Source: an uncultured Alistipes sp.
GTDB taxonomy: Bacteria > Bacteroidota > Bacteroidia > Bacteroidales > Rikenellaceae
Assembly: GCA_900770635.1 (NCBI GenBank)
Contig: CAAGLB010000020.1
Coordinates: 1-37,928, forward strand
Length of the DNA: 37,928 nucleotides
Direction: 5' to 3'
Shown: piece after piece, positions 1 to 5,778 of the stretch
Position numbering within the stretch: the first letter of the stretch is position 1
Layout of the letters: every line of letters begins with the position of its first letter
Position numbers and translations under genes: made by a program
The notes under the pieces: generated by a model
Told to the model about the DNA's origin: nothing
Database searches by the model: none
What the model saw: only the letters and a program-made list of their open reading frames with translations

Positions 1-1
1 T

Positions 2-202
2 GACGATGGTGCGTGGCGTGTAGGTGTTGTTGTAGGTACTGCAAACGTTGGTGAGGTAACTATCAGCAACATCACAGAGAGCGGCAACACTCTTACTCAG
101 ACTGGCAAGACTGCTCCTGAGGGCGAGAAGCGCAACTACTACGGCCGCTTCGTTCCAGGTACTACTGGTACGCTCACTATTGACGGAGTAGCAATTAACT
201 AA
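2..202 (+). CDS. C-terminal end of an unidentified protein (cut by window start)
   Basis: An open frame enters from the left edge and ends at TAA 200-202, giving about 66 residues. The visible part is rich in Gly, Thr, Val and Asn and ends GTLTIDGVAIN, which suggests a beta-rich, probably exported or surface protein. The codon use (GGT, ACT, GTT, AAC) resembles that of the well-expressed genes just downstream. A good terminator follows at 223-254, so the frame is probably a real gene end. I do not recognise the family, and the start and most domains lie outside the window. Confidence 0.6.
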   Translation, partial: DDGAWRVGVVVGTANVGEVTISNITESGNTLTQTGKTAPEGEKRNYYGRFVPGTTGTLTIDGVAIN

Positions 203-222
203 TCTCTCTAGTTGATATTTTT

Positions 223-254
223 GGCGCTCGGCTTTGGCCGGGCGCTTTTTTTTT
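223..254 (+). terminator. Rho-independent terminator after the first partial gene
   Basis: A 9-bp stem, GCGCTCGGC (224-232) with GCCGGGCGC (237-245) and one G-T pair, closes a 4-nt loop and is followed by a run of nine T. It lies 22 bp after the stop codon of the partial gene. Confidence 0.9.
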
Positions 255-560
255 GTGAGTATAGGTTGGGGTATTATGGGTTAAATGGATAGAGTGGGTA
301 TTATGGGGATAGGTGGATACGATGAGTATTCATGGGTATTCATGGGTAAAGCCGTTTGCATAGCAAACTCTGGATAGAGCTGGGTAGATTGCGCAAGAGC
401 AACGAAAAACAGCCAGAGCGAAGCAGAAGCACTCGGAGTGCAGAAGAAATACCCATTATACCCATAGTACCCATAGTACCCATAGTACCCATAGTACCCA
501 CAACACCCACAGCCCCACCCTACAGCAACTACCCCATTATCACAGCAAATTATTAAAATT
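255..560. repeat. Gene-free low-complexity region with inverted micro-repeat arms
   Basis: The left part (about 265-350) carries G-rich iterations such as GGGTATTATGGG and ATGGGTATTC. The right part (about 449-510) carries the opposite-sense C-rich iterations, including four tandem 9-bp units of the type CCCATAGTA. Read as RNA, the arms could pair imperfectly over roughly 200 bp. Between them are small hairpins such as GTTTGCATAGCAAAC (355-369) and GCACTCGGAGTGC (429-441). I see no convincing gene; a 66-codon frame at 356-556 only translates the repeats. Confidence 0.6.
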
Positions 561-575
561 ATTTATGAACTTATA

Positions 576-607
576 ATTGCTTTATACATTTATATTTCGT
601 AACTTTG
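576..607 (+). promoter_or_regulatory. Bacteroidota-type promoter for the NifU-like/GGGtGRT operon
   Basis: ATTG at 576-579 (-33 region), a 20-nt spacer, then TAACTTTG at 600-607 (-7 region). Transcription would start near 613-615, leaving a leader of about 58 nt before the ATG at 672. Confidence 0.75.
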
Positions 608-671
608 TCCGGATTTTGCTAAATGAACGATATTAGGCAATATAACACAATAACTAAAAACTTTTAAGACT

Positions 672-1364
672 ATGATTTACTCACACGAAGTGCAGCAGAT
701 GTGCTGCGTGAAGAAGGGTGCAAACCACGAGTCAGCACCTATTCCAGAGGAGGGAAAATGGGTACGTGCTAAGGAGATCAAGGACATCTCTGGTCTTACT
801 CACGGTATCGGCTGGTGTGCTCCACAGCAGGGTGCTTGTAAGCTTACTCTCAACGTTAAGGACGGTATCATCGAGGAGGCTTTGGTAGAGACTATCGGTT
901 GCTCAGGTATGACTCACTCAGCTGCTATGGCTTCTGAGATTCTTCCTGGCAAGACTATCCTCGAGGCGTTGAACACCGATCTCGTATGTGACGCTATCAA
1001 CACAGCTATGCGTGAGCTCTTCAAGCAGATCGTTTACGGTCGTACACAGTCAGCATTCTCTGAGGGTGGCCTCGTAATCGGTGCATCTTTGGAGGATCTT
1101 GGCAAGGGCCTTCGCTCACAGGTGGGTACTATGTTCGGTACTAACGCTAAGGGTACTCGCTACCTCGAGATGGCTGAGGGCTACTGCACACGCATGGCAC
1201 TCGACCAGAACGACGAGGTTATCGGCTACGAGTTCGTACACCTCGGCAAGATGATGGACTTCATCAAGAAGGGCATCGAGCCAGCAGAGGCATTGGAGAA
1301 GGCAAAGGGCTCATACGGCCGCTTCAAGGATGCTGCTAAGTATATTGATCCTCGTCACGAGTAA
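672..1364 (+). CDS. NifU-like iron-sulfur cluster assembly scaffold protein
   Basis: The 230-residue protein resembles the NifU/IscU N-terminal scaffold family, on which [Fe-S] clusters are built before transfer. The stretch around residues 70-100 (VETIGCSGMTHSAAMASEIL, then GKTILEAL) matches the family core around its central cysteine. Other cysteines are at about 11, 12, 49, 56, 106 and 172. The protein is longer than IscU (about 128 residues), with an extra C-terminal region ending KGSYGRFKDAAKYIDPRHE. It starts the operon, 45 bp upstream of the GGGtGRT gene. Codon use is strongly biased (GCT, GGT, CGT, CTC), which suggests high expression. Acting as a scaffold in the cytoplasm is inferred from the family; the true client is unknown. 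Confidence 0.85.
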   Translation: MIYSHEVQQMCCVKKGANHESAPIPEEGKWVRAKEIKDISGLTHGIGWCAPQQGACKLTLNVKDGIIEEALVETIGCSGMTHSAAMASEILPGKTILEALNTDLVCDAINTAMRELFKQIVYGRTQSAFSEGGLVIGASLEDLGKGLRSQVGTMFGTNAKGTRYLEMAEGYCTRMALDQNDEVIGYEFVHLGKMMDFIKKGIEPAEALEKAKGSYGRFKDAAKYIDPRHE

Positions 1365-1409
1365 TCGGAGGGCGTTCAGAGTTATTAACCATTAAATTTC
1401 AGGAAAATT

Positions 1410-2408
1410 ATGGCATTATTTGAGAGCTTCGAGCGCAGAATCGAGAAGATCAACGCTGTGCTTGCACAATATGGTATCAAGTCAATCGAGGAGGCTAAGG
1501 CTATCTGCGACGAGAAGGGCATCGACCCTTACAAGATGTGTGAGGAGACTCAGCCTATCTGCTTCGAGAACGCTAAGTGGGCTTACGTTGTAGGTGCTGC
1601 TATCGCAATTAAGAAGGGCTGCACAAATGCTGCTGACGCTGCTGAGGCTATCGGCGAGGGTCTTCAGGCATTCTGTATCAACGGCTCAGTAGCTGAGGAT
1701 CGTAAGGTGGGTATCGGCCACGGTAACCTCGCTGCACGTCTTCTCCGCGAGGAGACTCAGTGCTTTGCATTCTTGGCTGGTCACGAGTCATTCGCTGCTG
1801 CTGAGGGCGCTATCAAGATCGCTGAGATGGCTAACCGCGTACGTAAGAACCCATTGCGCGTAATCCTTAACGGTTTGGGTAAGGACGCTGCAAAGATTAT
1901 CTCACGTATCAACGGCTTTACATATGTTCGCACAGAGTTCGACTACTACACAGGTGAGGTACACGAGGTAGAGACTATCGCTTACTCAGATGGTCTTCGC
2001 GCTAAGGTACGTTGCTACGGTGTTGACGACGTTCGTGAGGGCGTTGCAGTTATGTGGAAGGAGGATGTAGACGTATCAATCACTGGTAACTCTACTAACC
2101 CTACACGCTTCCAGCACCCAGTAGCAGGTACTTACAAGAAGGAGCGTACATTGGCTGGCAAGAAGTACTTCTCAGTAGCTTCAGGTGGTGGTACAGGTCG
2201 TACTTTGCACCCAGATAACATGGGCGCAGGTCCTGCATCATACGGTATGACCGACACAATGGGTCGTATGCACTCTGACGCACAGTTTGCAGGCTCTTCA
2301 TCAGTACCAGCACACGTTGAGATGATGGGCTTCTTGGGTATGGGTAACAACCCTATGGTAGGTGCAACTGTTGCTATCGCAGTAGCTATCCAGCAGGCAA
2401 TGAACTAA
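1410..2408 (+). CDS. GGGtGRT family protein (function unknown)
   Basis: The 332-residue protein carries the family-naming motif GGGTGRT at residues 259-265, followed by LHPDNMGAGPASYGMTDTMG. Cysteines are at 33, 44, 51, 71, 89, 118 and 202. There is no signal peptide or clear membrane span, so it is probably cytoplasmic. It directly follows the NifU-like scaffold gene with matching strong codon bias, so the two are probably co-transcribed and may act together in Fe-S or redox metabolism (inference; no biochemical role is known to me). Its last 47 codons (residues 286-332) are duplicated at 5046-5189 with only synonymous changes. The stop codon coincides with the start of an unusual hairpin element (2406-2528). 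Confidence 0.9.
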   Translation: MALFESFERRIEKINAVLAQYGIKSIEEAKAICDEKGIDPYKMCEETQPICFENAKWAYVVGAAIAIKKGCTNAADAAEAIGEGLQAFCINGSVAEDRKVGIGHGNLAARLLREETQCFAFLAGHESFAAAEGAIKIAEMANRVRKNPLRVILNGLGKDAAKIISRINGFTYVRTEFDYYTGEVHEVETIAYSDGLRAKVRCYGVDDVREGVAVMWKEDVDVSITGNSTNPTRFQHPVAGTYKKERTLAGKKYFSVASGGGTGRTLHPDNMGAGPASYGMTDTMGRMHSDAQFAGSSSVPAHVEMMGFLGMGNNPMVGATVAIAVAIQQAMN

Positions 2409-2409
2409 T
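2263..2409 (+). repeat. Direct repeat, left copy: 3' end of the GGGtGRT gene
   Basis: These 147 bp match 5044-5190 without gaps and with five mismatches (142/147). All five mismatches are synonymous. Homology stops just after the stop codon. Confidence 0.95.
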
Positions 2410-2528
2410 TTAGTGTGATAGCGGCGCTACTTCGGCACCTCAATCCAAAGAGCGAATGAGCAGTACGCTTTAGTACAGCCCATCCGCTCTTTCTCTTTAT
2501 CGAGGCCACAGCTAACCTCTTTTCTGCC
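2406..2528 (+). repeat. Stop-codon-anchored hairpin element, copy 1 (also a likely terminator)
   Basis: It begins with the stop codon in TAATTTAGTGTGATA (2406-2420). A small GC hairpin (about 2421-2437) and a larger stem follow: AAAGAGCG 2447-2454 with CGCTCTTT 2485-2492, ATG 2456-2458 with CAT 2481-2483. The apical part holds GTAC 2463-2466 opposite GTAC 2473-2476. The right flank GCTAACCTCTT (2511-2521) is nearly shared with copy 3. The stem sequence differs completely from the copies at 14307 and 15494, while the flank and GTAC loop are kept. Confidence 0.7.
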
Positions 2529-2655
2529 ATCAAATTGTGAAAATTAAATTATATATTTTAAATAAATGGCATCTATACATTAAGGTCTTGATAATTATAA
2601 TTCAAAATTATAATTATACGTAACACTATATATGAAGTGTAAATGGTATACCATT

Positions 2656-3669
2656 CTATTTCACCCTTACAACTTCGTTATTAATGTCTATTATAAACTC
2701 AAAAGATTTAACAGGTGCCGATGGCATTTTAGTATAACAAAAGATTTTTAATATAGGCTCTTGCTGGTCATAGCTTATAGTTGCCAAATAGAACCCTTTG
2801 ATATTAGAATCATCTTTTATAGTTTCCAGGGCATTAATAAAGTAGCTCTTATAGGTTACTATTTCTTCTTCTTTTAAGCCCCCACACAAGAGTAGATTGT
2901 CAATATCATAAGGAACACAATTGACCATATACTTGGGTGCATCAGAATATTTATCTTCAATCTCTTTTGCTTCAAACCTATATGAATTATTGATATTAAC
3001 CATCTTAAAATACTTTAGCCCTCGGCCTTTAAGTTTCTCCATAATATAGTCAATATCACCATCTGGCATTCTACAGCCGAAATATATAGCAGTTACTGCC
3101 TTATAATCAATTTCAAATAAGCCAGTATTCTCAAATATAAGTCTTACTTCCTTTTCGTGTGCCCAAGACGATGATTTTGTGCCAATGAACCTCTTAAGCA
3201 TTTCAACGGTCTCGTTACCCCTAATAGTTGAAATATCTATCTGAGGCACATCATTGAAGTATTCGACATCAAATTTATATAGTTGTTGAGCATAGGTATT
3301 ATAATTTAACGACTGCTCTAAAATATCAATATCATACTCGATTGCAAACCCCGTATGACCACTTGCATAATATGCCCACATCAATTCATTGTCATATGAT
3401 TTGCCCAGTGAATATACACCCACCTTGCTGAATTTAGAGGTGAACTTATTGTATTGTACTCCCACATTATGAGAGTATTCAGAGAAAGCATTGAAGAACT
3501 TAAGCAATGCATCATCTCCATATAACCCCTCGGTTGGATCATTAAGGTTGTCTTTTGTTGGTAGATATAACTGGTTATTCACAAGAGTCGTAACGTCTCT
3601 TTCAAAAATTGAGTTGCCATCTTTATCTAAGATGCCACGACCTCCTCTATATTTATAAGCCTTACTCAT
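2656..3669 (-). CDS. DUF2971 family protein
   Basis: The 337-residue protein shows the DUF2971 signature. An N-terminal YKYRGG precedes LPTKDNLNDPTEG (about residue 40), GVYSLGKSYDNELMWAYYASGHTGFAIEYD (about 83-113) and TKSSSWAHEKEVRLIFE (about 165-180). The molecular function of DUF2971 is not established; members are common in accessory and defence-associated islands (general knowledge). The gene is AT-rich with codon use unlike its neighbours (ATA, AAT, TTA), which suggests recent transfer. It is transcribed on the minus strand, divergently from the structured RNA at 3811, and a -7-like TATCTTTG lies 18 bp upstream. There is no signal peptide or membrane span. Confidence 0.85.
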   Translation of the reverse strand: MSKAYKYRGGRGILDKDGNSIFERDVTTLVNNQLYLPTKDNLNDPTEGLYGDDALLKFFNAFSEYSHNVGVQYNKFTSKFSKVGVYSLGKSYDNELMWAYYASGHTGFAIEYDIDILEQSLNYNTYAQQLYKFDVEYFNDVPQIDISTIRGNETVEMLKRFIGTKSSSWAHEKEVRLIFENTGLFEIDYKAVTAIYFGCRMPDGDIDYIMEKLKGRGLKYFKMVNINNSYRFEAKEIEDKYSDAPKYMVNCVPYDIDNLLLCGGLKEEEIVTYKSYFINALETIKDDSNIKGFYLATISYDQQEPILKIFCYTKMPSAPVKSFEFIIDINNEVVRVK

Positions 3670-3686
3670 AACATAATACGTTTAAA

Positions 3687-3694
3687 CAAAGATA
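3687..3694 (-). promoter_or_regulatory. Candidate -7 element for the DUF2971 gene
   Basis: On the minus strand this reads TATCTTTG, matching TAnnTTTG. No good TTTG lies 19-21 nt upstream, so the promoter is only half supported. The start codon is 18 bp downstream. Confidence 0.45.
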
Positions 3695-3773
3695 ATAATA
3701 TTATTTATCAATTTGCACTTGAAAACACGTTATTAAAAAAAACTTCAATATATACCGAATGTATAACTTTTAT

Positions 3774-3804
3774 TTTGTAATTATGTAATTTGTTATTATC
3801 TTTG
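3774..3804 (+). promoter_or_regulatory. Promoter for the structured RNA at 3811
   Basis: TTTG at 3774-3777, a 19-nt spacer and TATCTTTG at 3797-3804 are an excellent match to the Bacteroidota consensus. Transcription is predicted to start at about 3811. Confidence 0.75.
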
Positions 3805-3810
3805 TGAATG

Positions 3811-3983
3811 GATGCACGTAATGTGCACAGACATATTGCTCAATAGCCTTCTGAATCACCACCTCGGAGTTTACGAGCTTTACAACACGATTGGCACTTA
3901 CGGTTTAGGCGTAGGTGATCCATGTTGTGTTGTGGCTTGTGGTGAGCCCAGAAGGCGTATGGACAACCCTGCGCCTTTTTTTT
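3811..3983 (+). ncRNA. Candidate structured non-coding RNA (~170 nt) of unknown class
   Basis: The interval has its own promoter, ends in an intrinsic terminator and has no believable reading frame. It folds on paper into a 5' hairpin (TGCAC 3813-3817 with GTGCA 3823-3827) and one long interrupted rod. The rod pairs GCCTTCTG 3846-3853 with 3949-3956, TCACCAC 3856-3862 with 3939-3945, AGC 3876-3878 with 3935-3937, ACAACAC 3882-3888 with 3927-3933 and CACTTACG 3895-3902 with 3910-3917. A large one-sided bulge (3863-3875) holds a possible CUCG/CGAG hairpin. The 3' terminator (AGGCG 3953-3957 with CGCCT 3972-3976, then T) overlaps the closing stem, so the two are mutually exclusive. A 6S-like RNA is possible; a cassette-specific RNA is equally possible. 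Confidence 0.6.
3953..3983 (+). terminator. Terminator of the structured RNA
   Basis: AGGCG 3953-3957 pairs with CGCCT 3972-3976 and the sequence runs into eight T (3976-3983). The left arm is shared with the closing stem of the RNA rod. Confidence 0.8.
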
Positions 3984-4035
3984 GGTGTGGGAATAATATG
4001 ATTAAACTTTAAATTTCAATGTAACGATATTTAGC

Positions 4036-4147
4036 GGTCGTGATTTGGGCGTATTTGAGGGTGGTTTTGGACGATAAAATGTCGTGACAATAGTTTGTGC
4101 GCAAAATAGGTTTGAATGCGATAGAATGAGCTTAAAATAGCCCTTAT
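4036..4147 (+). repeat. Diverged intergenic repeat, copy 1
   Basis: The region aligns without gaps (offset exactly 1240) to 5276-5387 at about 70% identity for the first 105 bp. Both share GGTCGTGATT at the start and an identical TTTGAATGCG block (4111-4120 and 5351-5360). It has no coding frame. In both places it follows a terminator. Confidence 0.65.
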
Positions 4148-4287
4148 GAATAGATTCATACACCCATTATAGCCCCAAGTACTCTTGTACATCACTACTA
4201 TTTCGGTATGACTAAATTTGTTTATAAATAAAAATAATATTAACTTTATATCAATGCATTTACAATAAACATCTAAATTCTACCACT

Positions 4288-5025
4288 ATGGCCTTAATCA
4301 CTTGTCCCGAATGTGGTAAACAAATTAGCGACAAGGCACTCGCTTGTCCTAATTGCGGTCTACCATTATCTCAAGATACACAAATCGGTGTGTCCGAGAA
4401 TAAACAAGAAGAAATTAACACTACAGAGCAAATTATACCTTGTCCAGAAAGTTTTCCTGCAGATCTTCGCATAGGACAGCAAATAACTAATTGGACATTT
4501 GATGCTGCATTTGAAGGTATATATAGTCAAGCTGAAAATACTATTACATCTATTCCTAGTGGAAAAGTCCAGGTATTGCTCCATACGCATGGTGTGAGAG
4601 TGTTCGGAGGGCTTAGTATGTTTGATATACATAATTCTCAAATTATTAATATTATTAAAACTTCTTCTGCTCAGTTAGTTCAAACTAATAAGTCAGTGAT
4701 TGGTAGAGCTGTTGTAGGTAGTGTTATTATGGGGCCATTGGGAGCAATTGTAGGTGGCATGTCAGGATTGAGCACAAAAGAAAAATTGCAAGTAACTCAA
4801 TATGTTGTTATTAATTTTTGGGATGTAGAATCACGATCTCCTCAATCACTACTTATTCAATGCGATAATGCTCAGCCTATCGATGCTTTCATTGCTAGAC
4901 AAAAAAAAGAGGCGAAAACTAACATCACTGAAAATAGAGTTGCTGAAGAGGAACATACTCCAGTGTGGGCGATAATTTGCATCATAATAATTATTATTTC
5001 TGTAATTATGATTTTTACTGCATAA
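4288..5025 (+). CDS. Zinc-ribbon, tail-anchored membrane protein
   Basis: The 245-residue protein begins with a four-cysteine zinc ribbon (CPEC at 7-10 and CPNC at 20-23). A beta-rich middle region of unknown family follows. It contains a glycine-rich, weakly hydrophobic stretch (about 150-165, VVGSVIMGPLGAIVGGMSG) resembling a glycine zipper. A single C-terminal membrane span (about 226-243, IICIIIIIISVIMIF) then ends the protein, so the zinc ribbon should face the cytoplasm. The gene is AT-rich and differs in codon use from the chromosomal neighbours. It lies between the diverged repeat at 4036 and the duplicated GGGtGRT end at 5044, 18 bp after its stop. A membrane-sensing or exclusion role is conceivable from the architecture, but nothing proves it. 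Confidence 0.8.
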   Translation: MALITCPECGKQISDKALACPNCGLPLSQDTQIGVSENKQEEINTTEQIIPCPESFPADLRIGQQITNWTFDAAFEGIYSQAENTITSIPSGKVQVLLHTHGVRVFGGLSMFDIHNSQIINIIKTSSAQLVQTNKSVIGRAVVGSVIMGPLGAIVGGMSGLSTKEKLQVTQYVVINFWDVESRSPQSLLIQCDNAQPIDAFIARQKKEAKTNITENRVAEEEHTPVWAIICIIIIIISVIMIFTA

Positions 5026-5043
5026 ATTGTACTCTTACTATAA

Positions 5044-5190
5044 GTCGTATGCACTCTGACGCACAGTTTGCAGGCTCTTCATCAGTTCCAGCACACGTTG
5101 AGATGATGGGCTTCCTCGGTATGGGTAACAACCCTATGGTGGGTGCAACTGTTGCTATTGCAGTAGCTATCCAGCAGGCAATGAACTAAT
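5044..5190 (+). pseudogene. Detached second copy of the GGGtGRT gene 3' end
   Basis: It encodes exactly the last 47 residues of the GGGtGRT protein (from RMHSDAQFAG to IQQAMN) and keeps the stop codon. It has no start of its own, and the preceding 18 bp join it to the end of the zinc-ribbon gene. It matches 2263-2409 at 142/147 positions, and every difference is at a silent position. It is therefore a former gene end, not a new gene. A different terminator (5216-5247) follows it. Confidence 0.9.
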
Positions 5191-5215
5191 CAACTGATTG
5201 GTTTACAATATATTG

Positions 5216-5247
5216 AAAGGAGCAGACCTACGGGTTTGCTCCTTTTT
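5216..5247 (+). terminator. Terminator behind the detached GGGtGRT end
   Basis: AAAGGAGCA 5216-5224 pairs with TGCTCCTTT 5237-5245, with an inner ACC/GGT pair, and ends in a T run. It may be the original terminator of the GGGtGRT operon before the rearrangement. Confidence 0.85.
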
Positions 5248-5275
5248 GTATGTTGATATATGAAGGTTGTTTGAA

Positions 5276-5387
5276 GGTCGTGATTATGGCGTGTTTTGAG
5301 GCTGTTTGGGACGATATAATGTTGCGGTGGTAGTTTGTATGCTTATTGAGTTTGAATGCGACAAAGTGAGTCTAAATAGTCTTTATT
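5276..5387 (+). repeat. Diverged intergenic repeat, copy 2
   Basis: Partner of 4036-4147 (about 70% identity). The gene-free stretch 5248-5489 also contains a CCCTCCTT/AAGGAGGG hairpin (5433-5452) and a tRNA-derived fragment (5457-5472). I see no reading frame. Confidence 0.65.
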
Positions 5388-5456
5388 TGGGCGTTGACGC
5401 ACCCGTCGGGTTATATTTACAATCCACCCAAACCCTCCTTTGATAAGGAGGGCTTT

Positions 5457-5472
5457 AGAGGTCGTCAGTTCA
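5457..5472 (+). repeat. 16-nt inverted copy of part of tRNA-Thr
   Basis: The 16 nt AGAGGTCGTCAGTTCA are the exact reverse complement of 5546-5561, the variable-loop/T-arm part of the tRNA-Thr gene, so this is a small tRNA fragment in the opposite orientation. Confidence 0.75.
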
Positions 5473-5482
5473 GCGTAGTCTA

Positions 5483-5527
5483 AAAACTAAAACGAGGCGT
5501 TCAACCAAATGGTTAAACACCTCGTTT
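5483..5527 (-). terminator. Terminator of tRNA-Thr
   Basis: AAACGAGG 5490-5497 pairs with CCTCGTTT 5520-5527, with an inner AACC/GGTT stem. On the minus strand it is followed by TTTTAGTTTTTA. It starts only 2 nt after the tRNA 3' end. Confidence 0.8.
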
Positions 5528-5529
5528 CG

Positions 5530-5601
<72 letters not shown>

Positions 5602-5633
5602 AATAATAAACCCTACTCCTATGAAAGAGTGCA

Positions 5634-5664
5634 CAAAAGTACACAAGATTTTTTAATCTGCAAA
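5634..5664 (-). promoter_or_regulatory. Promoter of tRNA-Thr
   Basis: On the minus strand: TTTG (5664-5661), a 19-nt spacer, TACTTTTG (5641-5634). The tRNA 5' end is 32 bp downstream. Confidence 0.75.
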
Positions 5665-5719
5665 CTTTTTGCCTAAAAAAATATGCGTGAGCATAAACAT
5701 GGGACTGTGGATTATAAAC

Positions 5720-5757
5720 AAAATATCCCCGCAACGTGTTATGTTGCAGGGATATAT
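5720..5757 (-). terminator. Terminator of the MFS transporter gene
   Basis: ATATCCC 5723-5729 pairs with GGGATAT 5749-5755, and GCAAC 5731-5735 with GTTGC 5743-5747. On the minus strand a T-rich tract follows. Confidence 0.75.
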
Positions 5758-5778
5758 ATGCGATAAGCAATAGGCTTA

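Noticed and set aside
356..556. 66-codon frame rich in PIVPIVP repeats
   Set aside because: It only translates the 9-bp CCCATAGTA micro-repeats, has no start signals and lies in a low-complexity inverted region.
3811..3983. Retron msr/msd RNA
   Set aside because: No reverse transcriptase gene is nearby, so the long rod alone is not enough.
3812..4012. 66-codon frame over the structured RNA
   Set aside because: It coincides with a promoter-to-terminator unit with extensive base pairing and runs past the terminator. The translation has no recognisable features.
2409..5043. Autonomous insertion sequence or phage
   Set aside because: No transposase, integrase or terminal inverted repeats were found. 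Only gene-end direct repeats flank the block.
4965..5189. 74-codon frame joining the end of the zinc-ribbon gene to the GGGtGRT tail
   Set aside because: It is a chance fusion of an out-of-frame part of the zinc-ribbon gene with the detached 3' end copy. No start or ribosome-binding context supports it.
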